64,000 nucleotides of DNA from Rhodospirillaceae bacterium (GTDB lineage: Bacteria > Pseudomonadota > Alphaproteobacteria > Kiloniellales > DSM-21159): assembly GCA_006969625.1 (NCBI GenBank), contig CP030885.1, positions 868,001 through 932,000 on the forward strand, written 5' to 3'. The notes below the pieces were generated by a model. The model saw nothing but the letters and a program-made list of their open reading frames with translations. It did not search any database and was not told where the DNA came from. This document shows, one piece after another, positions 1 through 9,053 of the stretch (position 1 is its first letter; every line of letters begins with the position of its first letter). The position numbers and the translations under genes are program-made.

Positions 1-513
1 CAGCGCCTGGAGCCGGGGCAGGACGGCGAGATCTGCGTGCGCGGCCCGGCGGTCTTCGCCGGCTACTACCGCAACGCGGAGGCCAACGCCAAGGCGCTCA
101 AGGGTGGCTGGTTCCATACCGGCGACCTGGGCCGGGTGGACGCGCGCGGCTTCCTCTACATCACCGGGCGTGCCTCCGACATGTACATCTCCGGCGGCTC
201 CAACGTGTACCCGCGCGAGGCGGAGGAGGTGCTGCTGACCCATCCGGCGGTCGCCGAGGTGGCGGTGCTCGGCGTGCCCGACCCGAAGTGGGGCGAGTCG
301 GGCGTCGCCGTGGCGGTCCTGGAGGAGGGGCAGAGCGCCAGCGAGGCCGAGCTGCTGGCCTTCCTGGACGGCAAGCTGGCAAAGTACAAGTGGCCGCGCC
401 GGATCTACTTCCGGCCCGAGCTGCCGAAGTCCGGCTACGGCAAGGTGCCCAAGCACCTGATCCGGCAAGGCCTCTACGCGGACGGCACGCTGCAGGAGGG
501 CAGGGGACCGTGA
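1..513 (+). CDS. AMP-binding acyl-CoA synthetase, C-terminal 170 residues (5' end outside window)
   Basis: The reading frame is open from the first base, so the gene begins upstream of the window. What is visible is the end of the adenylation domain and the small C-terminal domain of the ANL superfamily: GWFHTGDLG with the ribose-binding Asp, the hinge region around GRASDMYISGG, and PKSGYGKVPK with the lysine used in adenylation. ANL enzymes activate a carboxylic acid as acyl-AMP and then form the CoA thioester; the substrate cannot be read from this fragment. The stop overlaps the next gene's GTG start (GTGA), so the two are translationally coupled. The downstream acrylyl-CoA reductase-like gene fits a short-chain acid pathway, which is inference. 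Confidence 0.9.
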   Translation, partial: QRLEPGQDGEICVRGPAVFAGYYRNAEANAKALKGGWFHTGDLGRVDARGFLYITGRASDMYISGGSNVYPREAEEVLLTHPAVAEVAVLGVPDPKWGESGVAVAVLEEGQSASEAELLAFLDGKLAKYKWPRRIYFRPELPKSGYGKVPKHLIRQGLYADGTLQEGRGP

Positions 514-1043
514 GAACGCTGACGCAGCCCGGCACGCCGTCGCTCCCGCGCCGGGTGGTGCGGCCGATCGCCGAGGGGCGCAGCCTGCGGGTTCGGCTGC
601 CGGCCGGCGCCGACCTGCTGACCGGCCTGACCGGGGCGCTGGTGGCGCAGGGCGTCACCGATGCCGGCGTGCAGTTGCTCGGCGGCGACTTCGCCAGCAT
701 GCAGTACCTGACAGGGCAGCCCGACCACACCGGCCAGCGGGTGGCGACCTATGGCGCGCCGACAACGCTGGAGGGGCCGGTCCGGCTGATCGGCGGCAAC
801 TGCATCCTGGGGCGCGACGCAAAGGGCGCCCCTCTGCTGCACTGCCATGCCGTGGTGGCCGACCGCGCGGGCGGCATCCATGGCGGGCATCTGCCGGCCG
901 GGGTCTGCATCCTGGGCGCCGCCGGAGCGACGGCCATGGTCACGGTGCTCGGCACCGCCGGCTTCCAGGTCGCCTACGACGCCGAGACCAACTACGACAT
1001 CTTCCAGCCCGTGCCCGGGCCGGCGAGGGAAGCGGCACATTGA
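510..1043 (+). CDS. PPC/DUF296-domain protein with intact His motif
   Basis: A 177-residue protein starting at GTG in a GTGA overlap with the synthetase gene. The centre reads LLHCHAVVADRAGGIHGGHL, the HxH plus GGH arrangement typical of the PPC (DUF296) domain, which forms trimers and in plants sits behind AT-hooks; bacterial members are mostly uncharacterised. There is no AT-hook and no signal peptide, so it is probably cytoplasmic. It overlaps the next gene, a second and more divergent member of the same fold. Family assignment is fairly safe; its role beside an acyl-CoA synthetase is unknown. Confidence 0.75.
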   Translation: MRTLTQPGTPSLPRRVVRPIAEGRSLRVRLPAGADLLTGLTGALVAQGVTDAGVQLLGGDFASMQYLTGQPDHTGQRVATYGAPTTLEGPVRLIGGNCILGRDAKGAPLLHCHAVVADRAGGIHGGHLPAGVCILGAAGATAMVTVLGTAGFQVAYDAETNYDIFQPVPGPAREAAH

Positions 1044-1480
1044 GCGAGGTGCAGATGGAGAAAAGGGTCGACGCCGCGTTCGAGGCCGAGTTCGAGGATG
1101 GCCGCTTCGGCCGCCTGGCGGCGATCCGCCTGAAGCCGAACCAGGACCTGGTGGAGGGCGTCGAGGGCGCTGCCGCCGAGGCCGGCATCGCCTGCGGCGT
1201 GGTGCGCGCCGCGGTCGGCAGCCTGGTCGATGCCGCGCTGGGCTACGGCGAGGGCGAAGGCGCCTCTGTGGTCACGGTCGAGGGGCCGGGCATCGAGATC
1301 CTGACGCTGGCCGGAGAGCTCCGCCCGGATGCCGAGGGCCGGCCGCGCGCCTTTCTGCAGGGCACCATCTCGGACTCCGACGCCAAGGTCTACGGCGGCG
1401 AGTTCCTGCGCGGCGCCAACCCGATTTGCATCACCCTGGAGCTGGTGCTGCAGGAGTGGATACCGGACTCCGCGGCCTGA
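1040..1480 (+). CDS. second PPC/DUF296-like protein, metal-site residues replaced
   Basis: A 146-residue protein beginning at TTG in a TTGA overlap with its neighbour; an in-frame ATG at 1055 is the alternative start. The fold pattern follows DUF296 (conserved VRAAVGSL, then AFLQGTISDSDAKVYGGEFL), but where the upstream protein has HxH and GGH this one has a Leu/Gln pair and GGE, so the histidine site is lost. The tight coupling suggests that the two products assemble together, one half keeping the site and one half not. That is inference from sequence alone. Confidence 0.65.
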   Translation: MSEVQMEKRVDAAFEAEFEDGRFGRLAAIRLKPNQDLVEGVEGAAAEAGIACGVVRAAVGSLVDAALGYGEGEGASVVTVEGPGIEILTLAGELRPDAEGRPRAFLQGTISDSDAKVYGGEFLRGANPICITLELVLQEWIPDSAA

Positions 1481-1507
1481 ACCGCGGGAACAGGGGAGCC
1501 AGCACAG

Positions 1508-2506
1508 ATGGCCGAGACTTTCACCGCCCTCATGCTGCATGAGGGCGAGGACGGCAAGGTTGCCGCACAGATCGAGCAGGTGCCGCTGGAGCGGCTGCCC
1601 GACGGCGACGTGACGGTCGACGTCGAGTACTCGACCCTGAACTACAAGGACGGCCTGGTCCTCAACGGACTCGGCAAGCTGGTGCGGTCCTACCCGCACA
1701 TCCCCGGCGTCGACTTCGCCGGCAGCGTGGCCGAAAGCGCGCATCCCGACTTCCAGCCCGGCGACACGGTGGTGCTCAACGGCTGGCGGGTCGGCGAGCT
1801 GCATTGGGGCGGCTACGCCACCAAGGCGCGGGTCAAGGGCGACTGGCTGGTGCGCCTGCCGAGTACGCTGTCCACCCGCCAGGCGATGGCCATCGGCACG
1901 GCCGGCTACACCGCGATGCTGGCGGTGATGGCGCTGGAGGACCACGGGGTGCTACCCGACGCCGGGCCGGTGCTGGTGACGGGCGCGGCGGGCGGCGTCG
2001 GCTCGGTGGCGACCGCGATCCTCGCCGAACTCGGCTACCAGGTCGCCGCGGTGACCGGCCGGCCAGAGACCGAAGACTATCTCAAGCACCTCGGCGCCAG
2101 CGAGATCGTGCCGCGCGCGGAGTTGGCGGAGGCGCCCAAGCGTCCGCTCGACACCGAGCGCTGGGCCGGTTGCGTCGACGCGGTGGGCGGCACGATGCTG
2201 GCGCGCGTGCTGACCCAGCTCAAGTATCGCGGCTCGGTCGCCGCGGTCGGGCTGGCCGGCGGCAACAAGCTGGAGACCACGGTCATCCCCTTCCTGCTGC
2301 GCGGCGTCAACCTGCTGGGCATCGATTCGGTGATGTGTCCGAAGCCGCAGCGCGAGGTCGCCTACGAACGGCTGTCCAAGGAGTTGCCGCTCGACAAGCT
2401 GGCGGAGATGGAGGTGGACGCCGCCCTGGCCGACCTGCCGCGCCTGGGCGGCGAGATCCTGCAGGGCAAGGTGCGCGGGCGCGTGGTGGTCGACGTCAGG
2501 GCCTGA
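1508..2506 (+). CDS. acuI: acrylyl-CoA reductase-like MDR oxidoreductase (AcuI/YhdH family)
   Basis: A 332-residue medium-chain reductase without structural zinc cysteines. The N-terminal GroES-like half carries YSTLNYKDGL at 41-50 and the Rossmann half has VTGAAGGVGS at 157-166 for NADPH; both are typical of the AcuI/YhdH subfamily. Members reduce acrylyl-CoA to propionyl-CoA, as in 3-hydroxypropionate and DMSP use. With the ethylmalonyl-CoA genes elsewhere in this window, propionyl-CoA would be readily handled. A broader quinone-reductase-like role cannot be excluded. It starts at ATG 28 bases after the preceding stop, behind CAGGGGAGC, a good ribosome binding site. Confidence 0.82.
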   Translation: MAETFTALMLHEGEDGKVAAQIEQVPLERLPDGDVTVDVEYSTLNYKDGLVLNGLGKLVRSYPHIPGVDFAGSVAESAHPDFQPGDTVVLNGWRVGELHWGGYATKARVKGDWLVRLPSTLSTRQAMAIGTAGYTAMLAVMALEDHGVLPDAGPVLVTGAAGGVGSVATAILAELGYQVAAVTGRPETEDYLKHLGASEIVPRAELAEAPKRPLDTERWAGCVDAVGGTMLARVLTQLKYRGSVAAVGLAGGNKLETTVIPFLLRGVNLLGIDSVMCPKPQREVAYERLSKELPLDKLAEMEVDAALADLPRLGGEILQGKVRGRVVVDVRA

Positions 2507-2518
2507 AACGAGGCCGCG

Positions 2519-2557
2519 AGCCCCGACCGAAAATCCAGATGCCGCCGGGGTTTTTTT
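2519..2557 (+). terminator. putative intrinsic terminator after acuI
   Basis: AGCCCCG at 2519-2525 can pair with CGGGGTT at 2546-2552, counting a G-U pair, and is followed by a seven-T run at 2551-2557. The loop is long, about 20 bases, so the hairpin is weaker than a classic terminator, but the position just past acuI fits. Confidence 0.5.
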
Positions 2558-2675
2558 GCGCCGCAACGCTGGCGCCTGCCGTCGCGGCGGCCTATTGTTG
2601 TCACGATTTCGTCGCTTTGGGGGGATTCGAACGGTGCGCCCGGGTCGATGGCATCGTTCGGCGGGACAGGCCGCC

Positions 2676-2870
2676 ATGACGCGCACAGCCGCTGCCGCGC
2701 TCGCGGCGGGCGGGCTCGTCGCTTGCGCGCCACCCGTGTCCGAACCGACGGTCATGCCGAGCGAGCGCTGGTGCTATCGCACCCTGGCCGAACCGGACTG
2801 CCACGCCGTCCCGCTCGCCGAGGCCGAAGCGCGCAGGGTCGGATGGTTTGATGCGGCAACCGTCGAGTAG
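2676..2870 (+). CDS. small putative lipoprotein
   Basis: A 64-residue protein. After MTRTAAAALAAGGL comes VACAPP, a plausible lipobox with the acylated cysteine at residue 17. The mature part has a CYRTLAEPDC motif, where the two cysteines could pair. Similar small lipoproteins with a CYRTL..xDC core occur in alphaproteobacteria, but I know of no function. It overlaps the downstream Sel1 gene in another frame, so the two are likely co-transcribed. The start was chosen because it places the hydrophobic stretch directly at the N-terminus. Confidence 0.6.
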   Translation: MTRTAAAALAAGGLVACAPPVSEPTVMPSERWCYRTLAEPDCHAVPLAEAEARRVGWFDAATVE

Positions 2871-3546
2871 CCGGCTCGGCGCTCTCCTCAGTCTCCTGGT
2901 CTTCCTGCTCGCCGGCTCGGCCGACGCGCGCGATCCCCTCTGGGACCAGCTCCCCTGGGACGAGCGGCTGGGGGTCAGTTGGTACGAACGCAAGGCCGAT
3001 GCCGGCGATCCGCTGGCTGCCCTGCGCGCGGCCCAGATGCACGAACAGGGCATCGGCGTGCCGGTCGACCCGCGCGAGGCGGCCCGCTGGTACGCGCTGG
3101 CGGCGGAGAGCGGACACCCGTTGGCCCTTTTCAAGACGGCGCGCGCCTGGCAGCAGGGCCTGCTGGGCCCGCCTGACCCGGCCAAGGCGGCAGCGCTCTA
3201 TGCTGCGGCGGCCGAGCATGGCGTCGGCCTGGCCAGCTTCAACCTCGCCGTTCTGCACGAGATCGGGCAGGGTGTCCCGCGCGATCACGCCAGATCGGCC
3301 GAGCTCTACCGCCAGGCCTGGCGCCAGGGCGTCGCCAAGGCCGGCGTCAGCCTGGCCTCGCTCAAGCTGACCGGGCCGGAGCAGGACCTCGTCGGCGCCT
3401 ACGCCTGGATGGCCGCTGCCGCCCAGGCCGGGATCGCCGAGGCCGAGAGCCAGCGCGCCCGACTCGCCGAGATCCTGGGCCCCGAGCTGGTCGCCGAGGC
3501 GGGCGCACGCGATCTGCCGCCGGTGGGAGTGGAGTCCGGCGGCTAG
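2851..3546 (+). CDS. secreted Sel1-repeat protein
   Basis: A 231-residue protein with an N-terminal signal sequence (RLGALLSLLVFLLAGSADA) and then about four Sel1-like helical repeats, recognisable from A..WY..AAE.GHP.A, A.LYAAAAEHG, SAELYRQA and AYAWMAAAAQAG. Sel1 repeats are TPR-like protein-binding solenoids, often periplasmic. I chose ATG 2851 over the TTG one codon earlier. The gene overlaps the end of the small lipoprotein gene by 20 bases, implying coupled expression. No partner or pathway is visible from the sequence. Confidence 0.8.
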   Translation: MRQPSSSRLGALLSLLVFLLAGSADARDPLWDQLPWDERLGVSWYERKADAGDPLAALRAAQMHEQGIGVPVDPREAARWYALAAESGHPLALFKTARAWQQGLLGPPDPAKAAALYAAAAEHGVGLASFNLAVLHEIGQGVPRDHARSAELYRQAWRQGVAKAGVSLASLKLTGPEQDLVGAYAWMAAAAQAGIAEAESQRARLAEILGPELVAEAGARDLPPVGVESGG

Positions 3547-3636
3547 ACGCTGGTCCGAAGCGCTCGGGCGACATGCCGCAGGCAAGGGTTTCTGCAGCGC
3601 GGAACCGCGCTCTCTGGACGGACGTTGGTTGGGTCG

Positions 3637-4854
3637 ATGTCCGAACGCGATGCGCAGTCGCAGGCCCAGGACGCGGCCAGAGGCTCAGCAGATAGCTCCT
3701 CCGCTTCCCCCCCTCCCACACAAGCTCGGGAGGCCGGGGAGACTTCCCGGCGCTCGGGGCGCCGGAAGGGCTGGCTGCTGGCGGCCGTCGTGCTGCTCGG
3801 CCTTGGTGCGGCCTGGTGGGTCTGGCAGCCCCTCGGGCTGTCGGATGGCGACGAGGCGGCGGGCCGGTCGGTGGGCGGCGAGGCGCCGGCCATCCCAGTG
3901 CGACTCGCCGAAGTCGTGCGCGGCAACGTCGCCGAGACGGCCGAAGCGGTCGGCACCTTTCAGTCGCAACGCTTGGTGACCCTGCGGTTCCAGGGGCGCG
4001 GCCGGGTCGTGCGCCTGGACTTCCAGGAAGGCCGAGAGGTGGAGGCCGGCCAGCTGCTGGCCGAGCTCGACCACGCCGCCCAGCAGGCGCGGGTGACCGA
4101 GGCCGAGGCGCGCGCCGAGGAGGCGGCCAACCAGCTGGAGCGCGGCCGCCGGCTCTACGACCAGGGCCACATCGCCGCCGCGGAGCTCGAGGACCGGCGC
4201 GCCCGGGCGAAGGAAGCGCGCGGCCAACTCGACGAGGCCCAGGCAACCCTGCGCGACCGCTTCGTCGTCGCGCCCTACGCCGGCCGGGTGGGTACGACGG
4301 ATGCCGAGGTGGGGGCCGTCGTCAGCGCCGGCGATCCGCTCGTCGACTTGCGCGGGCAGGCGGCGCTCGAGATCGCCTTCTTCCTGCCGGCCGAGCTGGG
4401 CGGCCGCCTGTCGGTCGGGCAGACCGTCCAGGTGCGCTCGAAGGCGCTCGACGATGGCGCGATCGGCGGCACCGTCTCCGCCATCGCGGCCCGGGCGGAC
4501 GAGACCACACGCGGCCTGCAGCTCGTCGCCGAGCTCGACCGTCCGGACGTGCGGGTGGCGCCGGGGGCCTTCGGGACCGTCGCCGTGGTGCTGGCACGCC
4601 GCGAGAACGCGCTGCTGATCCCGGCCGAGGCGCTCGTCCTGGAGGGACGATCCGAATACGTCTACCGCGTCGATGCGGAACAGCGGGTCCAACGCACGCA
4701 GGTGACGACCGGCGTGCGCCACCAGGATCGGGTGGAGATCCGCGACGGCCTGGCAGCCGGCGACCGTATCGTCGCCTCCGGCCTCCAGAAGGTCGGCGAG
4801 GGCCAGAAGGTCCGGCCGCTCGAGGCCGGTGCCGGCGACGGTGGCGGCGGGTGA
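3637..4854 (+). CDS. RND efflux periplasmic adaptor (membrane fusion protein)
   Basis: A 405-residue adaptor. A charged N-terminus is followed by one membrane segment at about 49-65 (WLLAAVVLLGLGAAWWVW). Then come the barrel-sandwich halves, a coiled-coil hairpin rich in A/E/R (around VTEAEARAEEAANQLERG to KEARGQLDEAQATL), the beta-barrel and the membrane-proximal domain (LLIPAEALVLEGRSEYVYRV). These proteins link the inner-membrane RND pump to an outer-membrane channel. ATG 3637 was preferred to TTG 3625. The pump gene begins 7 bases after the stop; no outer-membrane factor gene is nearby, so a shared channel is likely. Confidence 0.9.
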   Translation: MSERDAQSQAQDAARGSADSSSASPPPTQAREAGETSRRSGRRKGWLLAAVVLLGLGAAWWVWQPLGLSDGDEAAGRSVGGEAPAIPVRLAEVVRGNVAETAEAVGTFQSQRLVTLRFQGRGRVVRLDFQEGREVEAGQLLAELDHAAQQARVTEAEARAEEAANQLERGRRLYDQGHIAAAELEDRRARAKEARGQLDEAQATLRDRFVVAPYAGRVGTTDAEVGAVVSAGDPLVDLRGQAALEIAFFLPAELGGRLSVGQTVQVRSKALDDGAIGGTVSAIAARADETTRGLQLVAELDRPDVRVAPGAFGTVAVVLARRENALLIPAEALVLEGRSEYVYRVDAEQRVQRTQVTTGVRHQDRVEIRDGLAAGDRIVASGLQKVGEGQKVRPLEAGAGDGGGG

Positions 4855-4861
4855 GGCCGGC

Positions 4862-7800
4862 ATGAAGATTTCCCGTACCTCGATCGAACGGCCGGTTTTC
4901 GCCACGGTCCTGGCGTTGCTGCTGGTGCTGGCCGGCGTGGTCGGCGTCGCCAATCTGCCGGTGCGCGAGTATCCTGACGTCGAGCCGCCGATCGTTTCCG
5001 TCCGCTTGGTCTACCCCGGCGCATCCGGCGAGGTCGTCGACCGTGACGTCGGCGAGGTGGTCGAGGAGACGCTGAGCGGCATCGAGGGCGTCCAGGTCAT
5101 CAAGACCAAGAGCCGCAACGGGGTGGCCACCATCGACGTCGAGTTCGCCCTCGACCGCGACCTGGATGCGGCGGCCGCGGACGTACGCGACAAGCTCGGT
5201 CAGGTGCGCGCCGACCTGCCGGATCCGGTCGAGGAACCGGTGGTCTCCAAGACCGCGGCGACCTCCCAGGCGATGATGTGGCTGACCCTGACCAGCCCCG
5301 ACCGCGACCGCCTGGAGCTGACCGATCTGGCCGAGACCCGGCTGGTAGACCGGCTGGCGACCCTGCCGGGCGTCGCCCAAGTGATCATCGGCGGCGCGCG
5401 CCGCTACGCCATGCGCATCTGGCTGCGGCCGGCCGACATGGCGGCGTATGGCGTGACGGTGAACGACGTGGTCGCCACGCTGCGGCGCGAGAACATCGAG
5501 CTGCCGGCCGGCCGCGTCACCTCCGGTCCGGTGGAGTTGACGGTGCGCAGCATGACCGAGGTGCGCGATGCCGAGGGCTTCCGCGCCCTTGTGGTGCGCG
5601 CGCCGCCGCCCGGGGCAAACGGCCGGCAGGTCGAGCTGAGCGACGTCGCGCGGGTCGAGCTCGGCGCCCAGGACGACCGCACGGCGGTGCTGGTCGACGG
5701 CCGCCAGGCGGTCGGGCTAGGCATCGTCCGCCAGTCGAAGTCCAACACCCTGGCCGTCTCCGACGCGGTGCGCGCCGAGATGCAGGCGATCCGGGCCTCG
5801 CTGCCGTCGGACGTCTCGCTGGAGGTCTCCTACGACCAGTCGACCTTCATCCGCGGCTCGATCCGCGAGGTGCTGAAGACCATGGCGATCACCGCCGCCC
5901 TGGTGGTGGCGGTGATCTTCGTCTTCCTGCGCAGCCCCAGGTCGACGCTGGTGCCGGCGGCGACGATCCCGACCTCCCTGGTCGCCGTCGGCTTCGGCCT
6001 CTGGGCCTTCGGCTACTCGATCAACACGCTCACGCTGCTGGCCATCGTGCTCGCCATCGGCCTCGTCGTCGACGACGGCATCGTGGTGCTGGAGAACATC
6101 TACCGCCGCTTCGAGGCGGGCGAGAGCCGGCTCGTGGCCGCCGCGCGCGGCGCCGACCAGATCGGCTTCGCGGTCATCGCCACCACGCTGGTCCTGATCG
6201 CCGTCTTCGTGCCGCTCGCTTTCATGACCGGCAGCGTCGGGCGCCTGTTCACCGAGTTCGGCGTCGCGCTGGCGGTCGCCGTCGGCGTCTCCAGCATCGT
6301 CGCCCTGACCTTCGGGGCCATGCTGGCCTCCAAGTTCGTCCGGGCGCCGCGCGAGACGGGGCTGGCCGGGCGGCCGCTCGCGGCGATAGACCGCGGCTTC
6401 ACGGCGACGGCGCGCGGCTACCGCGGCGCGCTGGAGCGCACCCTGGCGCTGCCGGCCTGGCTGACGCTGCTGGCGCTGGTCGCCATCGTCGTCGCCGCCG
6501 TCTTCCTGTTCCGCGGCCTGCCCCAGGAGGTAGCGCCGAAGGAGGACCGAGCGCTCTTCGTCATTCCGGTTCAGGCGCCGGAAAGCGCCAGCTTCGCCTA
6601 CACCAAGGACTTCATGGGCGAGGTGCGGGCGCTGCTGGGGCCGCTGCGCGAAGACGGCGTGGTGGATCGCACCATCAGCATCGTCGGCCTGTCCGGCGCC
6701 GGCCCGGCGCAGGTCAACAGCGGCCTGATGATCGTCCAGCTCGCCCCGTGGGGCGCACGCGAGCGCGGGCAGCAGGCGATCATGGCGCGGCTGCAGCGCA
6801 AGCTCGCCGGGCTGCCCGGAGCCCAGGCCTTCGCCGTCAACCCTCCCTCGCTCGGTCAGCGCGAGTTCCAGCAGCCGGTCCAGTTCGTCGTCGGCGGTCC
6901 GGACTACGACACGGCCTACGACTGGGCGCAGACCGTGCTGGCCCAGTCGCGCGGTCTCGACAGCCTGATCAACCCGCGGCTCGACTACAACGAGCGCGAC
7001 CCGCAGGTGCGCCCGACGGTCGACCGCCAGAAAGCGGCCGACCTGGGCGTCGACGCGCGGGAGCTGGGCCGGACCCTGCAGTTCCTCTTCGGCGAACAGG
7101 ACGTCACCGACTTCACCCGCGAGGCCCAGAGCTACGAGGTCATGCTGCAGGCGGTGCCGGAGGCGCGCGAGACGCCCGGCGACCTGCTCGACGTCTATCT
7201 CCGCGGCACCGGCGGCGAGCTGGTGCAGTTGCGCAGCTTCGTCTCGCTGGAGGAGGTCGGCGCGCCGGCGGAGCTGCGTCGCGTCAACCGTCTGCCTTCG
7301 GTCACCCTGCAGGGCATCCCGGCGCCCGGCACCTCGCTCGGCGCAGCCTTGGCGGACCTGGACCGCATCGCCGCCCAGCGCCTGCCCGAGCGGGCCCGCA
7401 TCTCCTACCTCGGCTTCTCGCAGGAGCTGAAGCAGCAGTCGGGACAGATCTATCTCGTCTTCGGCCTCGCCCTACTGATCGTCTTCCTGGTGCTGGCCGC
7501 CCAGTTCGAGAGCTTCATCCACCCGGCGATTATCCTGATCTCCGTCCCGCTGGCGGTCACTGGCGGCCTGGCGGGCCTGCTGCTGACCGGCCAGAGCTTC
7601 AACATCTTCAGCCAGATCGGTCTGGTGCTGCTGATCGGGCTGCTGGCGAAGAACGGCATCCTGATCGTCGAGTTCGCCAACCAACTGCGCAGCGAGGGGC
7701 GCGACGTCCACAGCGCCATCGTCGAAGCCGGCGAGGTGCGCCTGCGTCCGATCCTGATGACCTCGATCGCCACCATCATGGGCGCCGTCCCGCTGGCGCT

Positions 7801-8014
7801 GGCCAGCGGCCCCGGCGCCGAGGGGCGCATCGCCATCGGCGTGGTGGTGATCTTCGGCGTCGCCGTGGCGACCTTGCTGGCGCTCTTCGTCGTGCCGGTG
7901 CTCTACCGCCTGCTGGCCGGCCTGACTCGCGACCGCGAGGCGGTGGCGCGCGACCTGCAGCGACAAGAGCGCAAGCAGGCGGACGTCGACCGTACCGACG
8001 AAGCCGCCTCCTGA
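4862..8014 (+). CDS. RND efflux pump permease (AcrB/MexF-like, HAE1 type)
   Basis: A 1050-residue inner-membrane transporter of full family length, with twelve expected membrane helices split by two large periplasmic domains. D404 and D405 in LVVDDGIVVLENIYRR are the paired transmembrane aspartates of the proton relay, which marks the hydrophobe/amphiphile class rather than the metal class. The N-terminus (ISRTSIERPVFATVL) is typical. It is encoded directly behind its adaptor. Substrates cannot be inferred, and no local regulator gene is adjacent. Confidence 0.93.
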   Translation: MKISRTSIERPVFATVLALLLVLAGVVGVANLPVREYPDVEPPIVSVRLVYPGASGEVVDRDVGEVVEETLSGIEGVQVIKTKSRNGVATIDVEFALDRDLDAAAADVRDKLGQVRADLPDPVEEPVVSKTAATSQAMMWLTLTSPDRDRLELTDLAETRLVDRLATLPGVAQVIIGGARRYAMRIWLRPADMAAYGVTVNDVVATLRRENIELPAGRVTSGPVELTVRSMTEVRDAEGFRALVVRAPPPGANGRQVELSDVARVELGAQDDRTAVLVDGRQAVGLGIVRQSKSNTLAVSDAVRAEMQAIRASLPSDVSLEVSYDQSTFIRGSIREVLKTMAITAALVVAVIFVFLRSPRSTLVPAATIPTSLVAVGFGLWAFGYSINTLTLLAIVLAIGLVVDDGIVVLENIYRRFEAGESRLVAAARGADQIGFAVIATTLVLIAVFVPLAFMTGSVGRLFTEFGVALAVAVGVSSIVALTFGAMLASKFVRAPRETGLAGRPLAAIDRGFTATARGYRGALERTLALPAWLTLLALVAIVVAAVFLFRGLPQEVAPKEDRALFVIPVQAPESASFAYTKDFMGEVRALLGPLREDGVVDRTISIVGLSGAGPAQVNSGLMIVQLAPWGARERGQQAIMARLQRKLAGLPGAQAFAVNPPSLGQREFQQPVQFVVGGPDYDTAYDWAQTVLAQSRGLDSLINPRLDYNERDPQVRPTVDRQKAADLGVDARELGRTLQFLFGEQDVTDFTREAQSYEVMLQAVPEARETPGDLLDVYLRGTGGELVQLRSFVSLEEVGAPAELRRVNRLPSVTLQGIPAPGTSLGAALADLDRIAAQRLPERARISYLGFSQELKQQSGQIYLVFGLALLIVFLVLAAQFESFIHPAIILISVPLAVTGGLAGLLLTGQSFNIFSQIGLVLLIGLLAKNGILIVEFANQLRSEGRDVHSAIVEAGEVRLRPILMTSIATIMGAVPLALASGPGAEGRIAIGVVVIFGVAVATLLALFVVPVLYRLLAGLTRDREAVARDLQRQERKQADVDRTDEAAS

Positions 8015-8040
8015 CCGCCGCGGGAGCGAGGCGAGTCGGC

Positions 8041-8080
8041 TTGTCCACAGGTTTCGCGGTTTTCCAGAGACTTATCCCCA
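8041..8080. promoter_or_regulatory. pair of DnaA-box-like motifs
   Basis: TTGTCCACA at 8041-8049 and TTATCCCCA at 8072-8080 each differ by one base from the DnaA box TTATCCACA and lie in the same orientation about three helical turns apart. They occupy the short gap between the convergent RND permease and DUF3445 genes, where no gene needs a promoter. Binding is not shown. Confidence 0.35.
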
Positions 8081-8129
8081 GAAAAATGGCTGGAAACGCG
8101 CAGTCCTCGTCACAAAAAGCATGCTCCCG

Positions 8130-9053
8130 TCAGGCGCCTGCCGCGGCCAGGCGATCGAGGTATGTCAGCAGCGGCGCCTGGAAGGGCTTGACCGACTTGT
8201 AGAACAGCACCTCGTCCGGCAGTGCGCGCACCGCCGCCGCCAGGCGCCCGGCCGTTGCCGGATCGCCTTCCAGGTCGGACAGAGGGTTCTGGTAGATGCG
8301 GATGCCGAAGCAGATGGCGCCGCTGTCCGGCAGGCGCACCAGGGTCTGGCGCTCGACGCGCAGGAACACCCGGTGGCCGACGTTGCCCGGCTCGATGCCG
8401 AGATTGACGTCCGGCCGGCTGTGCCCGGTCGGCTGGTGCAACTCCGGGTCGTCGGTCAGCGACCAATTGAGCCGCCACACCGGCTTGTCGGGCTTCAGGC
8501 GCTCGAAGAAGCGGTCGACCGGCCGCTCCAGTTTGTCGGCATAGAAGGGCACCGGCGTGTGGATGCGCGCCATCGGCTTGCCCAGCTTTTCCGCCAGCCG
8601 CCAGCGCGTCGGAAAGCACAGGCTGGCCGCCGTCAGGCGGTAGCCCTCCGGCCCCGGCTGCATCAGGCAGAGGTCTTCCTGGACCAGCCGCCCGGCGAAG
8701 TCGAGCGGGTGCAGCGCAGCGCCGAGCCGGTGGCGCTCGCCGGTCTCCAGGGCCTCGATGACCTCCGCACTGCGCCGAAAGCGCCCGGGAAACACCGCGA
8801 GGAGATGGTCGGTCAGGCGCGCCAGCAGTTCGCGGCTCGCCACCGCCGCCTCCGGCAGCGCGGCGAAGACCGTGCCGTGGCGGGTCTCGAGCAGGCGCCG
8901 CTTCTCCGCCATGTCGCGGGCATAGTTGCGGTCGATCTCGATCCAACGCTCCGGCTTGAGCGCCATCAGTCCCATGGCGAGACGGTAGGGCCCGGCCTCC
9001 ATGGGCAGATAGGCGAAGGCGGTCGTCGGCTGCGGCGGGTCGGCAAGGCTCAT
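8130..9053 (-). CDS. DUF3445 family protein (heme-dependent oxidative N-demethylase-like)
   Basis: A 307-residue soluble protein with the DUF3445 pattern: an N-terminal PYRLAMGLMAL and ERWIEIDRNYARDMAEKR, a central HPLDFAGRLVQEDLCLM, then LCFPTRWRLAEKLGKPMARIHTPVPFY and, near the end, RVERQTLVRLP. Some members are reported as heme-dependent oxidative N-demethylases acting on methylated amines; others are unstudied. No partner subunits lie next to it here, so substrate and even activity are open. It converges with the RND operon. Confidence 0.75.
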   Translation of the reverse strand: MSLADPPQPTTAFAYLPMEAGPYRLAMGLMALKPERWIEIDRNYARDMAEKRRLLETRHGTVFAALPEAAVASRELLARLTDHLLAVFPGRFRRSAEVIEALETGERHRLGAALHPLDFAGRLVQEDLCLMQPGPEGYRLTAASLCFPTRWRLAEKLGKPMARIHTPVPFYADKLERPVDRFFERLKPDKPVWRLNWSLTDDPELHQPTGHSRPDVNLGIEPGNVGHRVFLRVERQTLVRLPDSGAICFGIRIYQNPLSDLEGDPATAGRLAAAVRALPDEVLFYKSVKPFQAPLLTYLDRLAAAGA

